Shown here piece after piece: positions 26,544 to 36,200 of a stretch of DNA of 64,000 nt. The notes beneath the pieces were generated by a model. The model saw only the letters and a program-made list of their open reading frames with translations. It did no database searches and had not been told where the DNA came from. This DNA comes from Neorhizobium huautlense (lineage in GTDB: Bacteria; Pseudomonadota; Alphaproteobacteria; Rhizobiales; Rhizobiaceae). Position 1 is the stretch's first letter. Each line of letters opens with the position of its first letter. The stretch lies in contig NZ_JAUSRF010000012.1 of the NCBI RefSeq assembly GCF_030811685.1, positions 124,001 through 188,000 on the forward strand, read 5' to 3'. The translations under genes and the position numbers were made by a program.

Positions 26544-27667
26544 CCCTCATGAATGTAGTTCCCATCAATACCACCAGAGCCAGCCACAGCGTTTCTGTGC
26601 GTGATCTGACGCTGTCCTTCGGGTCGCTGACGGTTCTCGGAAACCTCAATCTCGACATTCACGATGGCGAGTTTCTGGTCCTGCTCGGGTCTTCCGGCTG
26701 CGGAAAATCGACGCTGCTCAACTGCATTGCCGGCTTGCTTGAGCCGACCGAGGGCCAGATTTTCATCAAGGACAAGAACGTCACCTGGGAAGAGCCGAAG
26801 GATCGCGGCATCGGCATGGTGTTCCAGTCCTATGCGCTTTATCCGCAGATGACGGTGGAGGGTAATCTCTCCTTCGGTCTGAAGGTTGCCGGCATGGCGA
26901 AGGAGGAGATTGCCAAGCGCATCGCCCGCGCCGCCGAAATTCTGCAGATCGAGCCGTTGTTGCAGCGCAAGCCGGCGGCGCTTTCCGGTGGTCAGCGCCA
27001 GCGCGTGGCGATCGGGCGTGCGCTGGTGCGCGATGTCGATGTGTTTCTGTTCGACGAGCCGCTGTCCAACCTCGATGCCAAATTGCGCTCGGAACTGCGC
27101 GTCGAGATCAAGCGGCTGCATCAGCAGCTGAAGAATACGATGATCTACGTCACCCACGACCAGATCGAGGCGCTGACGCTGGCGGATCGTATCGCCATCA
27201 TGAAATCGGGCGTCATCCAGCAGCTGGCGGATCCGATCACCATCTACAATCGGCCCAACAACCTGTTCGTTGCCGGTTTCATCGGTTCACCATCGATGAA
27301 CTTTTTGCGCGGAGAGCTGGTGGAAGAGGGCGGTCGCACCGTTTTCCGCACCAATAATGTCAGCTTTTCGCTCGAAGGTTACGAGACCTCGGAGCCGCTT
27401 ATCGCCGGCCGCAAGGTCGTGCTCGGCGTACGCCCCGAACATATCAAGGTCGATGGCGATCTTGCCGGCGAGGAAGCGCATGAGGCGGTGGTCGATATCG
27501 AGGAGCCGATGGGCGCAGACAACCTCATCTGGCTGAAACTCGCCGGTCACACGATCTCGGTGCGTGTCGGCGGCGCGCGACGTTATGCAATCGGTGCGCA
27601 GGTGCGGCTCGGTTTCGACATGACCATGGCATCGCTGTTCGATGCCGGCACGGAGGAGCGGATTTGA
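26540..27667 (+). CDS. Carbohydrate ABC transporter ATP-binding protein (UgpC/MalK type)
   Basis: A 375-residue MalK-type ATPase: Walker A GSSGCGKST, signature LSGGQRQRVAIGRA, Walker B VFLFDEPLSNLDAKLR, and a C-terminal regulatory TOBE/OB domain (about 240-375, with GVRPEHIKV). It starts by ATGA overlap with the permease; an ATG three codons in is also possible. It energises the CUT1 transporter. Confidence 0.94.
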   Translation: MTLMNVVPINTTRASHSVSVRDLTLSFGSLTVLGNLNLDIHDGEFLVLLGSSGCGKSTLLNCIAGLLEPTEGQIFIKDKNVTWEEPKDRGIGMVFQSYALYPQMTVEGNLSFGLKVAGMAKEEIAKRIARAAEILQIEPLLQRKPAALSGGQRQRVAIGRALVRDVDVFLFDEPLSNLDAKLRSELRVEIKRLHQQLKNTMIYVTHDQIEALTLADRIAIMKSGVIQQLADPITIYNRPNNLFVAGFIGSPSMNFLRGELVEEGGRTVFRTNNVSFSLEGYETSEPLIAGRKVVLGVRPEHIKVDGDLAGEEAHEAVVDIEEPMGADNLIWLKLAGHTISVRVGGARRYAIGAQVRLGFDMTMASLFDAGTEERI

Positions 27668-27722
27668 TGATCTGGTCGGTCTGACACGGATCAGGCAGAA
27701 TTTTCATTTCAAGGAGGAAGAC

Positions 27723-28484
27723 ATGACGACTTTAGGTTTCCAGCTTTACAGCGCCCGCAATTTTCCGCCGCTTTCCGATACGCTCAAACTCGTGGCCGGC
27801 GAGGGTTACAAGGAAGTCGAGGGTTATGGCGGTCTCTACGCCACGCTCGACGAAACGGCTCTCAAATCCTTCCGCGCTGAACTCGATGCGAATGGCCTGA
27901 CCATGCCGACCGGGCACTTCGGTCTCGATATGCTGGAAAAGGAACCGGCGCAGGCGCTGCTGATCGCCAAGACGCTCGGCCTTTCCGCCATCTATTGCCC
28001 GCATCTCGTCGCTGAACTGCGCCCGACCGATGCGGAAGGCTGGTATGCTTTCGGCAAACGCCTGTCCGAAGTCGGCAAGCGTTATCAGGATGCCGGTTAT
28101 ACCTTTGGCTGGCACAACCATGATTTCGAGTTCAAGGCGCTGCCGGATGGCTCCACCCCGCAGGAGCAGATCTTTGCGGGTGGCCCCGATCTTGCCTGGG
28201 AAGCCGATATCGCCTGGGTCATCCGTGGCGGTGCCGATCCGTTCGCCTGGATCGAAAGCTACGGCAAGAAGATCACTGCCGTGCATGTGAAGGACATCGC
28301 GCCGGCCGGCGAAAACACCGACGAAGACGGCTGGGCCGACCTTGGCCATGGCACCGTGCCGTGGAAGGATCTTTTGGAGGCGCTCAAGAAGACGCCGGCC
28401 AAACATTTCGTGCTGGAACATGATAACCCGAACGATATCGTGCGGCTTGCCAAGCGTTCCATCGCCTCGTTCAACAGCTACTGA
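27723..28484 (+). CDS. Sugar phosphate isomerase/epimerase (TIM barrel)
   Basis: A 253-residue AP endonuclease-2-like TIM barrel: MTTLGFQLYSARN, GWHNHDFEF, DLAWEADIAWV, VHVKDI and FVLEHD, with the His/Glu/Asp metal ligands expected of the xylose isomerase-like superfamily. The ATG at 27723 follows AAGGAGGAAGAC. It is co-directional with the transporter and with the dehydrogenase. Together they may oxidise and rearrange the imported sugar, possibly through a 3-keto intermediate (inference). Confidence 0.9.
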   Translation: MTTLGFQLYSARNFPPLSDTLKLVAGEGYKEVEGYGGLYATLDETALKSFRAELDANGLTMPTGHFGLDMLEKEPAQALLIAKTLGLSAIYCPHLVAELRPTDAEGWYAFGKRLSEVGKRYQDAGYTFGWHNHDFEFKALPDGSTPQEQIFAGGPDLAWEADIAWVIRGGADPFAWIESYGKKITAVHVKDIAPAGENTDEDGWADLGHGTVPWKDLLEALKKTPAKHFVLEHDNPNDIVRLAKRSIASFNSY

Positions 28485-28508
28485 TTTCAAGAGATCGCGG
28501 AGTTTTCC

Positions 28509-29642
28509 ATGTCCAAGGAACTGGGCGTCGGCATCATCGGATGCGGCAACATTTCCACTGCCTATTTTTCTCTGGCGCCGCTGTTCAAGGGTCTGAAAAT
28601 CCTTGCCTGCGCCGACATCAACGCCGATGCGGCCAAGCTTCGAGCGGAGGAATTCGGGGTGAAGGCGCAGACCATCCCCGAGCTTCTCGCCAATGACGAG
28701 CTCGACGTGATCGTCAACCTCACCATCCCGGCAGCACATTTTACCGTGTCGAAGGCGATCCTCGAGGCCGGCAAACACGTCTATTCCGAAAAGCCGCTGA
28801 CGGTGACGTTGGAGGAAGGCAAGGAATTGCAGGCGCTGGCCAAGGCAAAGGGCCTTGCCGTCGGCTGCGCACCTGACACGTTCCTCGGCGGTGCGCATCA
28901 GCTGGCCCGCCAGTTCATCGATGAGGGCGGCGTCGGCCGCATCACGTCCGGCACATGCCACGTGATGAGCCCCGGTATGGAAATGTGGCACCCCAATCCG
29001 GGCTTCTTCTTCCTCAATGGCGGCGGGCCGATCCTCGATCTCGGGCCGTATTATATCGCCAACCTCATCAACTTCCTCGGCCCGATCAAGCGGGTGGCGG
29101 CTTTGACCTCGATGGCCAACCCGACCCGCCTGATCACCAGCGAGCCGTTGAAAGGTCAGAGCATCCCGGTGGAAACGCCGACCAATATTCATGCGCTGCT
29201 GGAATTCGGTAATGGCGCCACCATTACCCTGTCTGCCAGCTGGGATGTGTGGTCGCATCGCCATGCCAATATGGAACTCTATGGCACCGAGGGCTCGATC
29301 TACGTGCCGGATCCGAATTTCTTCGGTGGTGTTGTCGAGGCCAGCGGCCGCAACAAGGATATCCAGCCACTTGCCGATTGGGAGCATCCGTTCGGCAAGC
29401 CTAATCAGGAGAGCCCGCAAGGTCCTCGTGCCAATTACCGCACGGCGGGTCTCGCCGACATGGCTATGGCGCTGATCGAGGGACGCGATGTGCGTTGCTC
29501 GATCGACCGGGCGCTGCATGGCGTCGACGTCATGACCTCGATCCTGAAATCAGGGCACGAGGGCAATTTCGTCGCGACCACCACGACCTGCACTCAGCCG
29601 GCAGCCCTCGGGATCGACGAGGCCCTGGCGCTGCTGCGCTAA
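28509..29642 (+). CDS. Gfo/Idh/MocA family oxidoreductase
   Basis: A 377-residue NAD(P)-dependent dehydrogenase. The Rossmann motif GVGIIGCGNIS (residues 6-16), the EKPLTVTLEE lysine region and the C-terminal barrel domain with GPYYIANLINFLGP are typical. It is the last gene of the LacI-controlled operon, 24 bp after the isomerase, and is followed by a terminator at 29663-29692. Substrate unknown. Confidence 0.93.
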   Translation: MSKELGVGIIGCGNISTAYFSLAPLFKGLKILACADINADAAKLRAEEFGVKAQTIPELLANDELDVIVNLTIPAAHFTVSKAILEAGKHVYSEKPLTVTLEEGKELQALAKAKGLAVGCAPDTFLGGAHQLARQFIDEGGVGRITSGTCHVMSPGMEMWHPNPGFFFLNGGGPILDLGPYYIANLINFLGPIKRVAALTSMANPTRLITSEPLKGQSIPVETPTNIHALLEFGNGATITLSASWDVWSHRHANMELYGTEGSIYVPDPNFFGGVVEASGRNKDIQPLADWEHPFGKPNQESPQGPRANYRTAGLADMAMALIEGRDVRCSIDRALHGVDVMTSILKSGHEGNFVATTTTCTQPAALGIDEALALLR

Positions 29643-29662
29643 TAAAGTGGTGTGACGCGCGA

Positions 29663-29692
29663 GGCTCACCCGGTGCCCCTCCCGGGTGAGCC
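29663..29692 (+). terminator. Terminator of the sugar operon, ahead of ureE
   Basis: A perfect 11-bp stem GGCTCACCCGG/CCGGGTGAGCC with an 8-nt loop, followed by CTCCTGTTTCTG. It lies 20 bp after the dehydrogenase stop and separates it from ureE. Confidence 0.7.
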
Positions 29693-29785
29693 CTCCTGTT
29701 TCTGCCGTATCATTTCGCGGCCGGGCTTGTGCTCGGCCCTGCTGTTGGCAATGATGCGACAAACAGAAATTCGAGTGGGAAAACC

Positions 29786-30286
29786 ATGCAGCATATCCAG
29801 TATTATCGCCCCGCCGGCGTCGTCACCGATCCGCCGATCGATACCGTCAGCCTGCCGCACGACCTGCGCCATCTGCGCCGCAAGCTTCTGCATCTCTCGA
29901 ACGGCGATATGGTGATGCTTGATCTCAAGGAAGCGGTGCTGTTTCATCACGGCGACCGGCTGATCCTCGACAATGGCGATACGATCGAAGTGCAGGCCGC
30001 GCCGGAAAAGCTCTATGAAATCAACGCACGCGACGCGTTGCATCTGATCGAACTCGCCTGGCATCTCGGCAACCGCCACCTGTCGGCACAGATCGAGGAA
30101 GGTCGTATTCTCATCCTGCGTGACCACGTCATCCGCTCGATGCTCGAAGGTCTTGGCGCCAAAGTTTATGATGTGGAAGAGCCGTTCCAGCCAGTGCGCG
30201 GTGCCTATCATGCGCATGGCGGGCATTCGCACAGCCATGGACACGACCATGGTCACGTGCATGGCCCCAACTGCAATCACGACTGA
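29786..30286 (+). CDS. ureE: Urease accessory protein UreE, nickel-binding
   Basis: A 166-residue nickel metallochaperone. The N-terminal peptide-binding domain and the central metal-binding domain ([24 protein letters not shown]) are present. A His-rich tail runs from about residue 142 ([20 protein letters not shown]) and stores nickel. The ATG at 29786 (MQHIQYYR) is chosen for the usual length. It starts ureEFG, 6 bp before ureF, and is separated from ureC by 9 kb. Confidence 0.95.
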   Translation: MQHIQYYRPAGVVTDPPIDTVSLPHDLRHLRRKLLHLSNGDMVMLDLKEAVLFHHGDRLILDNGDTIEVQAAPEKLYEINARDALHLIELAWHLGNRHLSAQIEEGRILILRDHVIRSMLEGLGAKVYDVEEPFQPVRGAYHAHGGHSHSHGHDHGHVHGPNCNHD

Positions 30287-30292
30287 TCGGGC

Positions 30293-30964
30293 ATGACCTC
30301 TGCTTTCGATACGCAAGGCCTGCTGCGGCTGATGGCATGGCTATCGCCGGCCTTTCCGGTGGGCGGTTTTGCCTGGTCGGGCGGGCTGGAGCGGGCGGTG
30401 CATGATCGGCTGGTGACGGACGCTCGCGGCTTGACCGACTGGATAACCACCGTACTTTCACACGGTTCGCTGCGGAACGATGCCGTGCTGTTTTGCGAGG
30501 CATGGCGGCAGTTCGAGGATGGGGAGGCCTTGGCCTCGGTCTGCGAACTTGGTCTTGCGCTGGCGGGATCGGCGGAACGCCATGCGGAAACGCTGTCGCT
30601 CGGCAAGGCGTTTGTCGCCGGTGCTGTGGCCTGGCCACATGCTGTGTTCGAGCGTCTGCCGGCGGATTTGCCGTTTCCGGTCGCGGTCGGTGCCGTTGCG
30701 GCGGCGCATGGCGTGCCGGCCGACAAGGCGCTTGCCGCCTATCTGCATGCCGCGGTGTCGCAATGGATTTCGGCTGCCATCCGGCTCGGTGTCTGCGGTC
30801 AGGCGGATGGGGTGCGGGTGCTGGCCGGCACCGAAGCTGCCATTGGCGAGATTGCGACCGGGGCAGGGGCGCTGACACTCGACGATCTCGGCACGGCGAC
30901 GGTGCAGGCGGACATCGCGTCGCTCAGGCACGAGGTCCAGCATTCGCGGTTGTTCCGCTCCTGA
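30293..30964 (+). CDS. ureF: Urease accessory protein UreF
   Basis: A 223-residue all-helical urease chaperone: LLRLMAWLSPAFPVGGFAWSGGLE, GDAxA-like SLGKAFVAGAV and the C-terminal DLGTATVQADIASLRHEVQ. It bridges UreD and the GTPase UreG in the nickel-loading complex. It starts 6 bp after ureE and ends 75 bp before ureG. Confidence 0.95.
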   Translation: MTSAFDTQGLLRLMAWLSPAFPVGGFAWSGGLERAVHDRLVTDARGLTDWITTVLSHGSLRNDAVLFCEAWRQFEDGEALASVCELGLALAGSAERHAETLSLGKAFVAGAVAWPHAVFERLPADLPFPVAVGAVAAAHGVPADKALAAYLHAAVSQWISAAIRLGVCGQADGVRVLAGTEAAIGEIATGAGALTLDDLGTATVQADIASLRHEVQHSRLFRS

Positions 30965-31039
30965 CCACCGGCATCCTGCCCATTGCAGAGCCTTGGCCGG
31001 GCGTTATTCTTGCGCGAAAAATATTCGAAAGGACATTTC

Positions 31040-31651
31040 ATGAAATCGGCAAACGGCCCTTTGCGCGTCGGTATCGGCGGCCCGGTCGGCTCCGGCAAGA
31101 CGGCGCTGACGGAAAAACTCTGCAAGGCGATGCGCGAGAAATATTCGGTCGCCGTCGTCACCAATGATATCTACACCAAGGAAGATGCGGAGGCGCTGGT
31201 GCGCTGCCAGGCGCTGTCGTCGGATCGTATCGTCGGTGTCGAGACGGGCGGATGCCCGCATACCGCCATCCGTGAGGATGCCACGATCAACCTGCAGGCC
31301 ATTGCCGGCCTCAACCAGCGTTTTCCCGATCTCGATGTGGTCTTCATCGAATCCGGTGGCGACAATCTCGCCGCGACCTTTTCGCCGGATCTTGCCGATA
31401 TCACCATTTATGTAATTTCCACCTGCCAGGGTGAGGAAATTCCGCGCAAGGGCGGGCCGGGCATTACCCGCTCAGACCTACTGATCATCAACAAGAAGGA
31501 TCTGGCACCTTACGTCGATGTCGATATCGACGTGATGGACCGTGACGCCGCCCGCATGCGCGAGCAGAAACCGCATGTCTTCACCGACCTGAAACGCGGT
31601 GAGGGCGTCGAACATGTCGTGCGATTTCTGGAATTGCATGGCGGCCTTTGA
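31040..31651 (+). CDS. ureG: Urease accessory GTPase UreG
   Basis: A 203-residue SIMIBI GTPase with the P-loop [11 protein letters not shown] (residues 9-19), the Cys-Pro-His metal motif in [13 protein letters not shown], and NKKDL. It hydrolyses GTP to drive nickel insertion into urease. The ATG at 31040 ([11 protein letters not shown]) with AAAGGA upstream is chosen; an upstream ATG at 30983 would add an atypical 19 residues. Confidence 0.96.
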   Translation: MKSANGPLRVGIGGPVGSGKTALTEKLCKAMREKYSVAVVTNDIYTKEDAEALVRCQALSSDRIVGVETGGCPHTAIREDATINLQAIAGLNQRFPDLDVVFIESGGDNLAATFSPDLADITIYVISTCQGEEIPRKGGPGITRSDLLIINKKDLAPYVDVDIDVMDRDAARMREQKPHVFTDLKRGEGVEHVVRFLELHGGL

Positions 31652-31668
31652 GGCTGCACGGAGTATTC

Positions 31669-32322
31669 ATGACATTTCTGAAAATCCTGTTTGCCGGCCT
31701 GCTTTCAGCATCGACCGTGCAGGCCGTCCATGCTTCCGAAGCAATTGACTGGCACGAGACCGGTCTCACCATCCGAAATTCCGTGTGGAGCGGTTTCGAA
31801 ACGCAGTCCGAGATCACGCAATTCCTCACGGAGGAATATTTTCTGCCGGATATCGTGAGTGAGGCCGACCGGCAATGGATCCGGGAGGAGACGGCGGGCC
31901 TGTTTAAGGAAAAGCGCGAGGAAGAAGAGACCTGGCCGAAGGAGACGGATGTCGATCGTCTCGAGGCCGCCTTCGAGCAATTGGAGAAGGTCGATATCAT
32001 CGCCCTTCACAAGGCCGGCGTCACCCAATCGGATGGGCACTCGGATGTCGGCGAGGAATATCATGCGCGCGAGAAGGCGGGCCGGTCCTCACGTGGATGG
32101 GTGTTCTATCACAGCCAGGATATCGACAGCGCACTTTCCGCCGGCAGCCTTTACCTTGCCTTCGGTGGCTTTGAGGATGCCGATGAAATGGCGCCCGTCG
32201 TCGCTCGCAAGATTATGGCCGTGCTCGCCGAGCACGGCCTCAAGGCGGAGTGGAATGGTGATCTCAACCGGCGCATCCTCATAACGCCCTTCACATGGCG
32301 CAAGCGCAGTCCGGCCGGCTGA
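31669..32322 (+). CDS. Exported DUF6891-like protein after ureG
   Basis: A 217-residue protein with a predicted signal peptide (MTFLKILFAGLLSASTVQA). The C-terminal half has the pattern GWVFYHSQDIDSALSAGSLYLAFG and GLKAEWNGDLNRRILI that resembles DUF6891. A signal peptide is not what I would expect for that family, which is usually cytosolic. It begins 17 bp after ureG and is probably in the same transcript. Function unknown; the family call is by eye. Confidence 0.65.
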   Translation: MTFLKILFAGLLSASTVQAVHASEAIDWHETGLTIRNSVWSGFETQSEITQFLTEEYFLPDIVSEADRQWIREETAGLFKEKREEEETWPKETDVDRLEAAFEQLEKVDIIALHKAGVTQSDGHSDVGEEYHAREKAGRSSRGWVFYHSQDIDSALSAGSLYLAFGGFEDADEMAPVVARKIMAVLAEHGLKAEWNGDLNRRILITPFTWRKRSPAG

Positions 32323-32325
32323 GTT

Positions 32326-33009
32326 TTACACGACCTCGCGCAGAGCCTGCACGTCCCCGATCTGGATCATGCGGCCGCGGACTGTGACGCCGCGCGGGCG
32401 AAGCGTGGAAAAGGCGCGCGACAGCGCTTCCGGTGCCAGACCCAGCATGCCGGCCAGAAGGTTTTTCTGGAAGGGAAGCTGGACGGAGGCCGGGCCACGG
32501 TCAGTCGGGCAGCGTTCCAGAAGGTAATCGGCGACACGCTGCGGCGCGGTGTTGAGGCGATCGCTGCCGACGCAATGCATCGTGTCGATAAGATGCTGGG
32601 AGAGGCAGGTCATGACCGAGCGGGCGATATTGCTGTCTTCTTCCACAAGGCGGCGAACGGTGCCGAGATCGAAACGGGCAAGCGTCGCGGTATCTGCCGT
32701 CTGCGCATTGAACGTGTAGTCATCGCCGCCATAGATCATGCATTCGGCAAAAACCTCACCCGGCTGGCAGATCCGCACGTCGGCATGGCGGCCTTCGCGG
32801 CTGAGCCGGAACAGGCGGACATAGCCGTTCAGCACACAATAGAAGGCATCGGCATTTTCACCCTGACGAAACACCGAGGAGCGTCCCTCGCGTTCTTCCA
32901 CGATAGCGCTGTCGAGCAAGCGCTGCAGGGAACGTCCCTGAAGGCCGGTCAGCAGCGTTGTCTTCAAGAGCTGGCCACGTTCGCTTTCGGTGATGGCGTG
33001 TTTGTTCAT
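32326..33009 (-). CDS. Crp/Fnr family transcriptional regulator
   Basis: A 227-residue regulator with an N-terminal cyclic-nucleotide-binding-like beta roll (about residues 20-130) and a C-terminal winged helix (about 165-225). The recognition helix APEALSRAFSTL keeps the E-xx-SR signature of FNR-type DNA reading, which prefers TTGAT-N4-ATCAA. The N-terminal Cys cluster of oxygen-sensing FNR is absent, as in FixK, DNR or NnrR types. A perfect FNR box lies about 90 bp upstream (33081-33118). Convergent with the DUF6891 gene. Confidence 0.9.
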   Translation of the reverse strand: MNKHAITESERGQLLKTTLLTGLQGRSLQRLLDSAIVEEREGRSSVFRQGENADAFYCVLNGYVRLFRLSREGRHADVRICQPGEVFAECMIYGGDDYTFNAQTADTATLARFDLGTVRRLVEEDSNIARSVMTCLSQHLIDTMHCVGSDRLNTAPQRVADYLLERCPTDRGPASVQLPFQKNLLAGMLGLAPEALSRAFSTLRPRGVTVRGRMIQIGDVQALREVV

Positions 33010-33080
33010 CGTTGCAGTTCCTCCTTTGCCGGTGGCTAAAGGGCCGGCGGGTCTTTGATGGAAGGAGGATAGCGGATGGC

Positions 33081-33118
33081 CCGACAGGCAATTTGATGTT
33101 CATCAAACTGCCTGTCGG
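33081..33118. promoter_or_regulatory. 38-bp palindrome containing a perfect FNR-type box
   Basis: The core TTGATGTTCATCAA (33093-33106) is an exact TTGAT-N4-ATCAA FNR/FixK box. It is embedded in a palindrome with 18-bp arms (33081-33098 and 33101-33118, one mismatch). It sits upstream of the crp/fnr gene at 33009 and is likely an autoregulatory or partner-regulated site. Confidence 0.7.
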
Positions 33119-33209
33119 AAAATGGCGCTTGTGTCATTTGACCGCAGTTGCGGGTATTGCAATTGCCTGCGCTACTCTGGCTTGCCTGTTGCGACGCAGC
33201 AAAATCGGC

Positions 33210-36200
33210 TCATTCGGCTGCTTGAGGCGGCAATCTGAGGACATTGGTGCCGGAACTGCCTGGTGAGCGGTCCGTGCTTTTTTCCCGTTCCATACGGGCG
33301 ATACGCTCTTCCAAGGCGACAACCGCTGCCGCCTGTTCGCGTGCAGCCTTGCTCAAGGCCTCTTCCGACATCGGCAGCTCTTCCTCGTCCTTTTTACCGA
33401 CCATGCGGCCGAACAGGCGGCCCAGCAGGCGCGAGAGGTCGTCCATGATCAGGAAGAAGGCCGGCACGACGAGAAGCGACAGTACGGTCGAGACGATGAT
33501 GCCGCCGATGACGGCAATCGCCATCGGCGCGCGGAACGAGCCGCCTTCGCCGACACCCATCGCGGATGGCAGCATGCCGGCCGACATGGCGATCGAGGTC
33601 ATGATGATCGGGCGGGCGCGCTTGCGACCTGCCTCTACCATGGCATTGACGCGGTTCATGCCGGCATGTTTCATCTCTATGGCGAAGTCCACCAGCAGGA
33701 TGGCGTTTTTGGTGACGATACCCATCAGCATGAGAATGCCGATCAGCACCGGCATGGAGAGCGCATTCTGGGTGATGATCAGAGCCACCGCCACGCCACC
33801 GATGGCCAGCGGCAGCGAGAACAGGATGGTAAAGGGCTGGATGACATCCTTGAACAGCAGGATCAGCACGACCAGAACCAGAAGCAGGCCGAGCAGCATG
33901 GCATTGGCAAAGCCTGCCAGCATTTCGTTCTGGACCTTGGCGTCGCCGCTTTCAGCCAGTTTCACGCTCGGCGGCAGTTTGGTTTCATCGACGATGCGCT
34001 TGAACTCGGCGGTCGAGGTTTCGAGCGCCGTGCCCTGCGGCACGTCGGAGCCGATGGCAACGACGCGGCTGCGGGCATTGCGTTTGATAGAGCTCGGGCC
34101 TTCCGCATAATCGATATCGGCGACACTGAAGAGCGGCACGGTGGCGCCCGAAGCGGTCTTGATCTTCAGCGAGCGGATACGCTCGAGATCGCGGCGGGTA
34201 TCGAGCGAGGTCTGGACGCGGATAGGGATCTGCCGGTCGTCCAGCGAGATCTTTGTGAGCGCCGCGTCGATATCGCCGATCGTGGCGACACGCACCGTCT
34301 GGGCGATCTGCTGTGGTGTGACCCCGAGACGGGCGGCTTCATCCTTGCGCGGCCGGATCTGCAATTCCGGGCGGGGCAGGGCGCCATCCTGCGACACGTT
34401 GGCGAGGATGGGCGAGGCGCGCAGGTTGGATTCCAGCAACGCGACGGCCTCGTTCAACTCGTCATTGTTGTCCGACAGGAAGTTGAAGGTGAGTTCGCGC
34501 TCGGCGCGGTCGTTGATTTTCGAGATGCGCACATCCGGAATGCTGCGCACCTTCTCGAACAGTTCCTTTTCGATATCCCATTGTGGCCGCGTACGACCAT
34601 GATCCGTGACTTTCGGCAGATAAGGACCGATCAGCGGGATATTGCCAAAACCCTTGTTGACGATGGTTTTCCAAAGCGAATGATCCATGTTGCCGAGGAT
34701 GACGCGAATGGTGGCACGGCGCAGTTCGAGATCGCCCTTGGGCGAAGCGCCGCCGAGCACGAACACGCTTTCGACGCCGTCGAGATCCTTGACCGCATTG
34801 TAGATCTGCGCGCTGGTTTCGTCTGTTTCCTCCAGCGTCGCATTCGGCGGCAATTCAACCGAGAGCACGACACGCGAGGAATCTTCCGGCGGCATGAAGC
34901 TGCCGGGCACCTGGGCGAGGAGCGCCATCGATGCGATCAGGAAGCCGATCGCGCCGAGCAGCGTCGCATAACGCCAATACCATTTGTGGGTGGTGCCGGA
35001 GACGACCTTCGAATAGGCGCGCATCAGCTTTCCATCATTGTCGTGATGGTCGTCCATCGCGTCTTCGGCCCGCATCAGATAGGCGGCCATCAGCGGCGTG
35101 ATGAGGCGCGCCACCAGCAGCGAGAAGAACACCGAGAAGGCGACGGTGAGGCCGAACTGGATGAAATACTGGCCCGGAATGCCCGGCATGAACGAGACCG
35201 GCACGAAGACGGCGATGATGGTAAAGCTGGTGGCGATGACGGCGAGGCCGATTTCGTCGGCAGCTTCGAGTGCCGCGCGGTACGGCGTCTTGCCCATCTT
35301 GATATGGCGGGCGATGTTTTCCACCTCGACGATCGCGTCATCGACGAGAATGCCGGTCGCCAATGTGAGGGCGAGGAAACTGACGAGATTGAGCGAAAAG
35401 CCCATCACGTCCATGATCCAGAAGGTGGGCACGGCCGATAGCGGCAGGGCGACGGCGGCGATCAGCGTGGCGCGCCAGTTGCGCAGGAACAGAAACACGA
35501 CGATGACGGCAAGGATGGATCCTTCCACCAGCGTGTGCAGCGCGGATTCGTAATTGCCATAGGTGAAATAGACGCTGTCATCGACCATCTGGATGGCGAC
35601 GTCGGGATGTGCTGATCGCACCTGATCGAGGCTCTCCGCCACCGTTTCGGCAACCGAGACCTCGCTTGCACCCTTGGCGCGGAAGACTGCGAAGGTAACG
35701 GCGGGATTGCCGTTGAAGCGCGAGAAGGATTTTTGTTCGGCGTAAGTGTCGGTAACCTTGCCGAGCTGCGACAGTTTCACGAAATTGCCGGTCGGCAGGG
35801 TGATCGTGGTGTTGCTCAACTCCGCGACGTTGCGGGCGTCACCGAGCGTGCGGATGGCCTGTTCGTTGCCGCCGATCTGGCCGCGACCGGAGCCAAGATC
35901 GACATTGGTGCCGCGCAGCTGCTCGTTCACCTCGGCCGCGGTAATGCCATAGGCATCGAGCCGTCCGGGTTCGAGCATGACCTGCACTTCGCGGTCGGAT
36001 CCGCCATAACGGTCGATACGGCCGACACCGGCCTGGCCCTGCAGGGCGCGCTTGACGGTGTCATCGACGAACCACGACAGCTCTTCCAGCGTCATGTTGG
36101 GGGAGGAAACGGCAAAGGTCTGGATCGCCTGACCTTCGACATCGACCTTGGTGACGACCGGCTCTTCGACATCGGCGGGCAGATCGCTGCGGATGCGGTC

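Noticed and set aside
27732..29519. A 595-residue minus-strand frame opposite the isomerase and dehydrogenase genes
   Set aside because: Both plus-strand genes have clear motifs; the antisense frame has none.
33666..35441. A 591-residue plus-strand frame opposite the RND transporter
   Set aside because: Shadow of a conserved RND gene, rich in His/Asp/Gln from complement codons.
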